This document shows, one piece after another, positions 32,805 through 41,784 of a DNA stretch of 48,323 nucleotides. The notes beneath the pieces are model-generated. The model did not search any database. It saw only the letters and a list, made by a program, of their open reading frames with translations, and was not told where the DNA came from. Each line of letters begins with the position of its first letter. Position 1 is the first letter of the stretch. Source of the DNA: Chaetomium olivaceum (Eukaryota > Ascomycota > Sordariomycetes > Sordariales > Chaetomiaceae); the NCBI GenBank assembly GCA_039881045.1, contig JAYWVB010000096.1, positions 1 through 48,323 on the forward strand, in the 5' to 3' direction. The position numbers were made by a program, and so were the translations under genes.

Positions 32805-34520
32805 ATGTCCGGCAAGCTCGACCAGACTCTCGATGAGATCCTCACCAGCCAACGGCGCAACCAGCAAGGCCGTCGCCGCTCGACCCGCCGCACAGCTGGC
32901 ACTACCCGACCGGCTCCCGCTGCGCCGACCGGTGGCATTCAAAAGAGCACCAAGCCCGCGCGCGGCGCAAACAAGCCCACTCCCGCTCGGGGCGGTGGCG
33001 TGACTGGTGAGAGCAAGATCATGGTCAGCAACCTGGTAAGTCGAATCCAACAAAGTACCCGCCAGGTATGAGAGTCAGTAGCTAACAATTTTTGCTAGCC
33101 CAAGGATGTTTCCGAGGCCCAAATTAAGGTATGTTATTACCGGCGAGGCCATTAAACGCTTCGAACTTTCCGTCGGCGCACATCTTGCGCGACATATTCT
33201 ATCAGCATCTTGTCCTCGTGGACAATTGGGTGGTCATTCCCTGCAAACCCAACGCTTTGAAAGCGACTGTCATGATGCCTCAGTTCCTTCCGATGCGCAG
33301 ACCTGGCACCACCTCCTGCGTCATCATGATGGCTATCAAGCCCCCCGGAAGTTGAGCGAGCTCGCGTCTAGCTGCAACCTCATCATCGGGCTGCCTGGCA
33401 AGCTCCCGTGATTGAGAGTCTGCGCAGGCAATCAGGGCGACGGCGATATATCAGACAGAGCGCCCAGCTGGGTGTTGTTGCCGCATCTCGCCCGGTTGGT
33501 CACTGGGTTGATGATTTGGCGGTTCAGCGAGCTTAGCAGTGAGCAAACGATGCGGCTCTTGTTTTCTTCCCTTCTTGGCCGGGCGGTGGCATGGAGGCGG
33601 AGTCTTACATCGTCGTGGCGGTCCTCGAAGCCTCAGTCGTGTAGGGAGGGCAGGATACTATCCCAGGTCTGGGTTAAGTTTGCATAGCCGGGTCACGTTG
33701 TGCACCCTGTCGCCTTTCAACAAGGGTCCGCGGGATGGAACGCGGAGTCGGTCGAACGGTTTCAGCGGAGGTTGGACGTGGCTTGCTCGCTTTCTAACCG
33801 GGGAGGCTATCGTGGGAGATTCGGCTCACTGCTCTGCTCGCTGCTTTGGTTGCCTATCTCTAGGACGCTTTGCATAACGGAACGACTCGATGATCTTGGG
33901 ACCTATTGCCGGATACGGATACTCAGACTCACAATCTTTACTTGACGCTAACCACGGATTCCCCTCGATAGGAGTACTTTATCCAGTCAGTCGGCCAGGT
34001 CAAGAAGGTCGAGATCTCATACGGACCTGGTGGTGTCAGCCGCGGCATCGCGCACGTCTCGTTCCAGCAGGCGGACGGCGCCAGCAAGGCTTTCGCCACC
34101 CTCAACGGTCTGCTCATTGATAGCAAGCCTGTCAAGGTAAGAGTGATCGGCCCTAGTTAACATGTGACGGTGGTGACTAACACTGTCATAGGTCGAGGTT
34201 GTCGTTGCCTCTGCCGACCTCATCCCGCAGCCCAAGTCGCTCACCCAGCGCATCACACAACCCAAGGCCCAGCCCAAGTCTGCTGCCGCTGTGAAGAAGA
34301 ACGCAAACACTGGCAAGGGCAACGCCGCCGCTGGCAAGGGTGCCAAGAAGACCGCCCCCGGGGCGGCCGCAGCAATCGCCCGGCCAAGAAGACGGCCGAG
34401 GAGCTCGACTCGGAGATGGCCGACTACTTTGTCAGCGGCAACACGGACAACAACGCCAATGCTGCTGCTCCCGCCGCCGCTGCTGGTGGTGACGCCGCGA
34501 TGGAGGAGGATGTCCTCTAA
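32805..34520 (+). CDS. yra1: mRNA-export adaptor YRA1/ALY (Mlo3), RRM protein, with an 843-bp second intron and one frame break
   Basis: YRA1/ALY couples the Sub2/UAP56 helicase to the Mex67 export receptor. Four exons: 32805-33035, 33099-33128, 33972-34136, 34192-34520; all internal junctions are phase 0. The N-terminal box reads MSGKLDQTLDEILTS, followed by an Arg/Gly-rich linker. The RRM runs SKIMVSNLPKDVSEAQIK then EYFIQSVGQVKKVEISYG, ending GLLIDSKPVKVEVVVASAD. The C-terminal box KKTAEELDSEMADYF is the Sub2/UAP56-binding motif. Exon 4 lacks one base in a GGGG run (34360-34363): KKTAPG is followed in the next frame by GRSNRPAKKTAEELD, to a stop at 34520. With that base the protein is 251 aa. 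Intron 2 is about 14 times longer than its neighbours. Confidence 0.92.
33129..33971 (+). other. yra1: long intron 2 of YRA1 (843 bp)
   Basis: The intron opens with GTATGT and closes with GCTAAC...GATAG, so both ends are standard. It interrupts the RRM between QIK and EYF. Read-through meets a stop nine codons in. No coding capacity or known RNA is seen inside. Its length contrasts with the 55-63 bp introns on either side. Confidence 0.88.
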
Positions 34521-34884
34521 ATGACCAATTCTTTCTGCCAATACCAAACATGCGGGGCGTTTTCTAGTACCAGGGGTTTATCGGCACAGGGATGTACGAC
34601 ATGAGTCTCGGCGGTCTCTTATACGGAATGATGATGGGTTGGGCATGGCTTGGGCTTGGCAGTTTTAGCATTTCTTAGGAACAGATTGCACTCCTCGGTA
34701 GTTATGTTGGGTGTACTGTATAATTGGCTTAGCGGTTTCTTACGCCGGTTTACGTATGCGTGAGGTGAAGCCTGGCGGTGTGCTCGTGTTTTGATCTGTG
34801 GTTCCGCTCGTGTGTCTGTGTCTCCCTCCCATCTAACCACATCTAAACACCACCCGGCACCTTCAAGTGAAGTGTCACCCCACA
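34521..34884. other. convergent 3' flanks of YRA1 and AA9
   Basis: This is 364 bp between two stops. No terminator-like or RNA feature is recognised. Confidence 0.45.
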
Positions 34885-35988
34885 TCACTCAGGGCATTGG
34901 AAGACCTCCGGCCCCGGAATGGTGTAGTCGCCCGCTGCATCCACTAGTCAGCCCTGATAAACGAGCAGAGATAAGGGAGGTAAAAAGAAAAAAGAAGAAG
35001 AAAACAAGAACTCACGACTCCAAACTTGGAAAAAAATGCCCGCATCATCCGCCTTGTATGCGCCCGGGAAGCTGACCAACCCCTCGGTGGGGATGACCGT
35101 GCCGGACCCGGTCACGCGCAGCTGGTGGCAGGACGGGTAGAACTGGGCCTCGCCCTCTGCCCACGCCGAGTGCAGCGCGATGATCTCGTGCCGGACTAGG
35201 TAGGCGCCGGGGGCGAGGCAGGGCGGGATGGTGTAGTTGTAGCCGGGGCTGTTGGTGTATAGGAGGGGGGTCTGTTTGTGAGAGGGGGGGGGGGGTGGTT
35301 AGTTTCTGGTAAGCGGGGGGTTGGGGTGAGTGTAAGTTGGATGGGGGGAGAAAGGGGCTCTTACGATGGCCCAGATGTCATCTGGCCAAACCTTGTCGGT
35401 GGTGGTGTGGCGGCCGTCGTGGTGGACCTTGAAGAAGACGGGCCTGGTTTAGGTGCAACGCAGTTATGGTCAGTACCTTATATCCCCTTTCTTTCAGATA
35501 CCATAGAGAGTGCAGGATATCAAGAGAACAACTCAACGTACTCCTCGCCAGGCAGCCACTTGTCGCACCCCTCGTCAGGGCACCGCGCCATGTAAGTGAG
35601 CATGGGCCCCATGTGCGAGTCGGGCCAGAGCGTCCACTTGAGGTTCACCGTCGACCCGGCCTCGGCAGTGGCGTGCAGAGGGGCGGGCTCGGAGCCGATG
35701 ATGCCCTCGCTGCTGATGCCGCCACACTGGAGATCGATCGAGGTCACGTCCTGGACGGGGCCGTTGGAGGTGATCTTGCGCGAGATGCGGTCGGGGGCGC
35801 CGTCGCCCATGTATGGGTCTTGGTAGGGTTGGTAGAGCTTGGGATGTGTTAGGCGAGAACACTGCTGGTTAGAGTATGAGAGGCTGAGAACTTGCCTGGT
35901 AGAACTGGCCGCCGATGGTGGCATTGTCAACCCAGCCGTGGGCCGAGACCAAGGCCGCGGTGGCAAGGCCGGCGAGGAGGTACTTCAT
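34885..35988 (-). CDS. AA9 lytic polysaccharide monooxygenase (secreted, copper-dependent)
   Basis: AA9 enzymes oxidatively cleave cellulose and related glucans outside the cell. Five exons (35896-35988, 35542-35837, 35365-35443, 35016-35271, 34885-34943) keep frame throughout and encode 260 aa. The signal peptide MKYLLAGLATAALVSA is followed by HGWVDN, so His17 becomes the N-terminal His of the copper histidine brace. WPDSHMGPMLTYMARC carries the second copper His; RHEIIALHSAW and GEAQFYPSCHQ supply the conserved His, Gln and axial Tyr. The protein ends YTIPGPEVFQCPE; no carbohydrate-binding module follows. Intron 1 uses a GC donor (CAG|GCAAGT). Intron 3 has a C12 tract before its acceptor. 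A TATA box lies 85 bp upstream of the ATG. It is divergent from GH43. Regioselectivity cannot be read from sequence alone. Confidence 0.95.
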
Positions 35989-36838
35989 GACGATGGTATC
36001 ACTTTGAGAGGAGCGAAACAAACTTGTGGTATTAGTTGTGATTTCGCTTCGGCGAGAGACTCGGGGAGAACGCTTATATAGTATTTACACCTCTTAGTGT
36101 TTTCCGTCTATCCTTCTTGTCCCTCTTCCATTTACATCGCCATATCCAACCGCTGTGATGGCTCTTACCTAACTAGGCTCGGGAGTGGTAGTCGATACCT
36201 TGTGAGTGATCGACGCATGGTTCCTCCATCTCGATCACACCTTGTTGCGGTCTTTGGAGGACAAGGGAATTCCACCAACCTCACGGCCGGATTATGTGAT
36301 GAATGCACCTCCCCATCGCGAAATTCGGGACGCGGGACCGGCATTCGTGTGGAGAAGTCTACGAAGTACACTGCCCAACCCGATACCACCCCCCCAGTTC
36401 TTACCAGGTTGGGCCAGTTGAGGTGACAACCGCTTCCCACTTCCCCATCCCAGAATTGCAGTCAGGCCCGTTTCACTTTATATTCGACTTGGCGTTCATC
36501 CCCAACCCGGGGGCGGGACGGGAACCGGGAGTCGTGGATCCGCACATCGGAACCTCCTTTCCGCACTGGATTGGTGATGGAGTCTCTTCACTACCGGTTC
36601 CTAAATGATCGGCATGCCGGGACCTGGAATCGAAATTAACCGGTCCAGGAACATGGGATTCTCCAAGCGACCAATGGAACATGAGGGTAGCATGAAAGAC
36701 AACATACGCCCCGAGTCGCTCCTCGTCCTCCCTTTTAGTCGGGCGGACCGCCAATTCTGGATCCGAGGTCTTGACCCAATCTCAAAGAGGTGAGACATAT
36801 ACAGGAGCTCTGTAAACTCAGCCGTGGAACCTCTCACG
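35989..36838. promoter_or_regulatory. 850-bp divergent promoter shared by AA9 and GH43
   Basis: The two start codons face away from each other across this interval. Candidate CRE-1/CreA hexamers (SYGGRG or its complement) are at 36349-36354, 36392-36397 and 36507-36512; about three are expected by chance in this length, so they are weak evidence. I found no GGCTAA XlnR-type site or CGGN11CCG site by eye. Shared regulation is inferred from gene function and arrangement. Confidence 0.55.
36073..36080 (-). promoter_or_regulatory. TATA box of the AA9 gene
   Basis: TATATAAG on the minus strand lies 85 bp upstream of the AA9 ATG, the usual spacing for a highly inducible secreted-enzyme gene with a short leader. 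Confidence 0.6.
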
Positions 36839-38492
36839 ATGCTTGGGTCAGTCTTGTTCACGGGCTTGACCCTCCTTGGCTCGGCATGCGCCCAACAGTC
36901 CGAGTCCTTCACAAACCCCATTCTGTACGAGGACTTTCCGGACAATGACATCTCGCTGGGACCGGACGGCGCCTATTACTACTCGGCGTCCAACTTCCAC
37001 TACAGCCCCGCCGCCCCTATCCTCCGGTCCTACGATCTCGTCGACTGGGAGTTCGTAGGCCACTCGATCCCGCGCCAGAACTTTGGCGATGGCTACGACC
37101 TGCCCCCCACCGGCGAGCGGGCCTACCGCGGCGGGACCTGGGCCTCGACGCTGCGCTACCGCGAGAGCAACAAGACCTGGTACTGGATCGGATGCACCAA
37201 CTTCTACCTCACCTGGGTGTTCACAGCCCCGGCCCCGGAGGGCCCCTGGACCCAAGCCGCCAACTACGGCGGCGGCGTCTGCTTCTACGACAACGGCCTG
37301 CTGATCGACGACGACGACACCATGTACGTCGTCTACACGTACGACGGCGGCAAGCAGGTCAACGTGACGCAGCTCGCGCCGGACGGCCTCAGCACGGTGC
37401 GGACCGAGAAGGTGCTCGAGCCGGGGCAGGTCGGCGCCGAGTCCATCGAGGGCAACCGCATGTACAAGATCAACGGCCTCTACTACATCCTCAACGACCA
37501 CCCCGGCAGCACCGCCTACGTTTGGAAGTCCACCTCCCCCTGGGGTCCCTACGAAGGAAAACCCCTCGCCGACAACGTACAAAGCCCCCTCCCCGGCGGC
37601 GGCGCCCCCCACCAAGGCAGCCTGATCGAAACCCCTGAGGGCAACTGGTACTTCATTGTCCTTCACGTGGGCCTTCCCCTCGGGCCGGCTGCCCGTGCTC
37701 GCGCCGATCCAATGGCAAGACGACGGCTTCCCGACCCTCGTCACCAACACCACCACCGGCGGCTGGGGCACCAGCTACCCGCTCCCGCTCCCGCGCAAGC
37801 CGCTCAACCACACCTGGTCGAGCACGCACTACCCCTTCACCACGCTGGCCACCCTCCCGCCCACCTTCGAATGGAACCACAACCCGCACCTCGACAGCTA
37901 CGCCCTCACGCCAGACGTCGGCCTCGTCCTCAAGACAGCCACGGCCAACGCCACCGACGACCTGTACTCGGCGCGCAACACGCTCACGCACCGCGTGCAC
38001 GGGGAGTTCCCGACGGCAACCCTCGAGCTCGACGTCAGCGGGATGGTGGACGGGGACAGGGCCGGGCTGGCGGCGTTCCGCGACCGCAGCGCGTACATCG
38101 GCGTGCACCGGACGGGGGACGTGTGGGAGGCGGTGGCGCGGTTTAATATGACGCTGGACGAGTGGGGCGGGCCGACGGTGGATTTGGGCCAGGTGGTTGA
38201 GACGGCGGAGCTGGGGTCCGTTGGTGGAAGTGAGGGTGAGGGTGAGGGTGAGGGTGGGTTTGGGGGGAAGGTGTGGTTCAGGGTGAGCATGGATGTGAGG
38301 CCGGATGGGGACCATGGGGCGGTGTTTGAGTATAGTACGGATGGGAAGGCGTTTATGCCGCTGGGCGGGACGTATGAGTTGTATACGGGGTGGGCGTTCT
38401 TTTTGGGGTATCGGTTTGCTATCTTTAACTATGCGACTAAGGAGTTGGGGGGGAGTGTTACGGCGGTGAGCTTTTCCACGGAGTCGAAGTGA
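36839..38492 (+). CDS. GH43 glycosidase (beta-xylosidase / alpha-L-arabinofuranosidase type), with an apparent +1 frame break
   Basis: GH43 enzymes release xylose or arabinose from hemicellulose. ATG 36839 opens a signal peptide (MLGSVLFTGLTLLGSACA, then QQSE). The five-bladed propeller domain follows: NPILYEDFPDNDISLGPDGA (with the likely catalytic Asp), YYYSASNFHYSPAAPILRSY, GGTWASTLRYR, GVCFYDNGLLIDDDDTMYVV (pKa-modulating Asp region) and GAESIEGNRMYKINGLYYI (likely acid Glu). After EGNWYFI one extra T (37656-37657, ATTGTCC for ATGTCC) shifts the frame; the next frame resumes MSFTWAFPSGRLPVL and runs through a beta-sandwich C-terminal domain to FSTESK at 38492. Removing the T gives 550 aa. 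A GEGEGEG run (near 38230-38260) interrupts the C-terminal domain. Subfamily and substrate are not settled. Confidence 0.9.
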
Positions 38493-38932
38493 TGGTGAGG
38501 GATTGAGGCAATGGCAACGAGTCGAGGTGGTGACGGAGGTTGAAGTGATATCCAGAGATATCCGGGTATTGTTTAGGTTCTGCCCCTCTGGCGTATCCCG
38601 GCGTGGTTGCAGGTAACATACTAATACCTAACCTTGGTATGGATAACGAAGCGAGCGAGGACAGTGTTGATGTTGGTGATGACGAGGGTCCGAACATTCT
38701 GACGAACCCAAGTTACAGTACTGTTAGTCGACAGTATCCGCCCGATAGCACGGCCTCTTGCTCCGAGGCACACATCAACAGGCCCGTCCGTCTTAAGATT
38801 CACAGGCAGCATTGACGTCGGTAGTGACTCTTATTCTCAACTTGCCACTTCGCTTCTGTCGTTAAGAAGTCCAGCCCCAAGAGCCCAATCTTTCCTCTTT
38901 CTCCACAAACCGCCATCGTCGCCATCACCGCC
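38493..38932. other. short intergenic region between GH43 and the nucleotidyltransferase gene
   Basis: This 440-bp interval contains the GH43 3' flank and the next gene's 5' flank. No gene is recognised. Confidence 0.45.
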
Positions 38933-40348
38933 ATGATGTCTCCAACCTCGACAACCTCGACAACCGCCGACCTGGGAGCGTACATCGCCCAGGTCTACAA
39001 CGACGACATCAGCGACGACCACCGCCACGACGACAACACCCGACCCCCTTCCCCTCCTCCTCCACCTCCCCCTTCTCCCACCCCGTCCCCCTAAAAAAGT
39101 CCCCCCACCCGAACCGCATCCTCCTCTACCCAGGCTGCTTCAACCCGCCGCACCTGGCCCACCGCGCTCTGCTGCAGCACCCTTCACCCGTCTGCGCGCT
39201 CCTCAGGCTCAGGCTCAGGCGGCCGCAGCGGCAGCAGCAGATCTGGGTGCGGTGGCGGCGATCGTGCTGCCTGTGGACGACGACCGGTTGGCGGCGAAGG
39301 GGGCGTGGCGGCGGCGGGAAAAGGAGGAGGGGGGGCGAGCGAGGCAGCGGGAGCGGGCCAGGGCGAGAATGCGGGCAAAGGCAGGGCGGGCAAAGGCAGG
39401 GCGGGTAGGGCGGGGAGGGCAGGAGGGGGAGGAGGAGCGGGAGGGGGAGAGGGCGAGGCGCAGGGAGCAGGGAGGTCAGGGGCAGGGCGGTGCCGGTGCC
39501 GGTGGCAGCAGCGAGGGGGACGACGAAGGGCGTAACGACGGTGTCGCCGCCGCCGCGGGGGATGAGGAGCTCCTCTTGGCGAGAGCGCAGCGGGTGGCGC
39601 TGTGGAGGGGTCGTCGTTGCCCTGGGGCTGGAGCTGGGGGCGGCGGTGATGTTTCCGGTACTGCCTCCGGTGCTGCTTCCGGTGCTGGTGGGGTTTTCGG
39701 CGACGGGTGGATGTGGGTGTACGACCGGAGCGAGGAGGAGTGGCACAGATTTCGGGAGCGGCTGGTCGACGCCGCGGGACGGGACGGGTTCAAGCTGGAG
39801 TTTGTGTGCTTGCTCGGGGCGGACCACGTGGGGCGGGGCAGGGTGCCGTGGGGGTCTTGGGACTGTGACCACCTTGTGGTTGGGGAAGCGGGTAGGGAGG
39901 TGGACTTTGTGGCAAGGGACGGGAATGGCGGGCGTCGGTTGTTGTCACTGGCGTGGTGCGAGAAGTGGGAGCCCGTGAGGGAGGACGGGGACCAGCAAGG
40001 CGCAGGCACGCCCACGAACAACACAAGCCAGCAGTGTGTGTGCCGTCGCAAACACAACCCGGGACAATGGATTCGATATGTCCCATGCCCCGACGACACA
40101 CGGCCGGCGGATCGACGAGGATCCGCGATATTATCGCCAATTGCCCTTCTGAACAGCTGCTCGAGCGACTCCAAGGGAAAGCCATGAATCCCGACATGCT
40201 GGTGGAATTCGTCATGGAAGCAAGGAAGCCGAACATATACTGTGTATTTGGGCTCCCTTGGTATTATGTTCTGGCCGGGTTATGGTTGGGATGCGTCTTG
40301 CTTGCGATGGTCGTCTCGTTTAAAGCTATTAGATATTTGAATCGCTAA
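38933..40348 (+). CDS. nucleotidyltransferase-fold protein (NMNAT-like) with C-terminal membrane helix; three apparent frame breaks
   Basis: The gene is read across three frames. ATG 38933 (MMSPTSTTSTTADLGAYIAQ) leads into a Pro/Ser tract where one base is lost (about 39030-39100). Next comes NRILLYPGCFNPPHLAHRAL, the GxFxPPHxxH nucleotide-binding motif with Ala replacing the usual Gly of the GH pair. A second loss at CCC (39180-39182) precedes a basic Arg/Glu/Gly insert and VAAIVLPVDDDRLAAK. DEELLLARAQRVALWRG and GWMWVYDRSEEEWHRF follow. A third loss at about 40101-40106 precedes GGSTRIRDIIA, matching the STxxR signature. Three lost bases restore the reading frame to the stop at 40348 (about 472 aa). 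The C-terminus has a membrane segment, YYVLAGLWLGCVLLAMVVSF, unusual for the family. NMNAT activity is not established. Confidence 0.65.
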
Positions 40349-40612
40349 CTCGGCTATTTCGAGACTCGAGACCTGATTACCTCAGAGTCAGTCCACAGGA
40401 ACGAGGCATAATGTGTAAGTAATATCGGATGTAACTTATCCGCCTTCGACAACCAAAGAGCCAGGGCACACTTACAAACTAAACCCTTGATCAAACTGTC
40501 CCCCTAGGTTCCAAATGACACAATGTTAAGGTATACACCCCCCTCTTCACCACAGCCTGCTCTCTCAACACGTCCCCAACCCTCTTCATCATGGACCTTC
40601 CACCATCTAACA
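40349..40612. other. convergent 3' flanks
   Basis: A 264-bp interval with no recognisable feature lies between two stops. Confidence 0.4.
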
Positions 40613-41002
40613 TCATTTCTCCTTCCTCTCCTTCCCCTTGTCATTCTTGAAAGGGTCTACCCACACCTCGTCATGTGGCCAAGCAACCATGGATGCACCT
40701 TGCCGGGCAAATTCGGCCGCTTCCTCAGCCGTGTAAGGAGCTGGTGGTGTATTTGATGCCTCCCCCGGTTGTTGAACGGCATGCTTTACTGCCATGTTTG
40801 AAGCAGTGCATTCTTTTGACTTGCTGGAGGGCATTGTGATGGTGCCGTCTTGTCGTCCTGGCGTCTGTTTATTTTCGGGGAGTGTGTCAAGGGTGGCGTC
40901 TAGTTTGGTGTTGGGGTCTGGTTTGGTGTTGGGGTCTGGTTTGGTGTTGGTGGCTGGTTTGGTGTTGGTGTCTGGTTTGGAGCTGGGTGCTTGATCCGCC
41001 AT
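40613..41002 (-). CDS. hypothetical protein, 129 aa, with NTKPDP hexapeptide repeats
   Basis: A single frame starts at ATG 41002 (MADQAPSSKPDTNTKP). About four to five copies of a six-residue unit (NTKPDP variants) follow, encoded by an 18-bp minisatellite. The non-repetitive part contains SSKSKECTASNMAVKHAVQQ and PYTAEEAAEFARQGASMVAW, then PHDEVWVDPFKN, and ends in a Lys/Glu tail. The AEEAAEFARQGASMVAW segment looks like an amphipathic helix. No membrane helix, signal peptide or known domain is seen. Minus-strand neighbours are p23 upstream and the nucleotidyltransferase 3' end. It is probably a real, disordered protein, but this rests on composition only. Confidence 0.55.
   Translation of the reverse strand: MADQAPSSKPDTNTKPATNTKPDPNTKPDPNTKLDATLDTLPENKQTPGRQDGTITMPSSKSKECTASNMAVKHAVQQPGEASNTPPAPYTAEEAAEFARQGASMVAWPHDEVWVDPFKNDKGKERKEK
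40902..40979. repeat. 18-bp coding minisatellite
   Basis: Four to five tandem copies of a GTTTGGTGTTGGGGTCTG unit are seen, with small changes in the later copies. They encode NTKPDP-type hexapeptides on the minus strand. Confidence 0.9.
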
Positions 41003-41784
41003 GGCTAATAGACAGGCTGACAAAGAAATAAGAAAGTAGCATGAGTTAGAGGGATATATTTCTCACCGGTTCACTCTTCCGACAAATGGCGCACTCCGAT
41101 TGAAATCGGCTTGGATGTCCACGAGGGCGTTGTGGCACTGTGGGGTAGGTAGTTGATTTCTCCCTTGCCCCTTGCCCCTTGCCGCCACAACAAGCGTTGT
41201 TAGTCTCCATGGCCGAGGTTGGGGGTGGTCAGCTTCCTTCCCAGTATAGACGAGCAAGAAACAATACCGCTCCCACCGGAAGTAACGACAAACACTTTAC
41301 CTGCTCGGGTTCATCATGTCGTCGTGTTACCTCCCCACGGCCAATCGACCATGAGACAGCGGCCAGTTGTCGAACATATCGGAATTCTTTCTCCAATCCC
41401 ATGGTTCCGGTCGCACTAGACCTCGGCCGCTTCTGGCGGGGTCCCTATATATCTGGATCATATCCTCGTGCTCACGAGACAGTAGGAATCTGGACCATCA
41501 GAGATTTCACCACCATAGCACTTGCAGACTGACCGCGCAACATCAACTCAGGGCAAAGAATAGCTCCATTCGCCGAGGCGGGAGAAATAGACCGATCTCA
41601 ATACATCAGATTGCTCCGCCGCTGCGCCTGTTGTAGGGCCACGCGGGCCAAGCGCCTTATAGTCCGTTTTGCTAATCCGTATTCATACCGCGACGCTTGT
41701 CCGAAGCTGATATTGACGTGCTTGGCCCGAGACCTCCAGGACGCGGGAAGACGGGTCCTGCTAACAGCTTTGCTTCCTCCTTCT
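41003..41784. other. intergenic region between the 129-aa protein and p23
   Basis: About 780 bp contain the promoter of the small gene and the 3' flank of p23. Frames seen across the p23 3' end are antisense shadows. No further gene is recognised. Confidence 0.45.

Noticed and set aside
33106..33411. 101-codon frame inside the YRA1 long intron
   Set aside because: It starts upstream of the donor in another frame and has no protein-like features; the intron ends are canonical.
36848..37771. 307-codon antisense frame over GH43
   Set aside because: It is a composition shadow; the sense strand carries a clear signal peptide and GH43 motifs.
39126..39872. 248-codon Pro-rich antisense frame
   Set aside because: It is the reverse of the Gly/Arg-rich insert of the nucleotidyltransferase gene.
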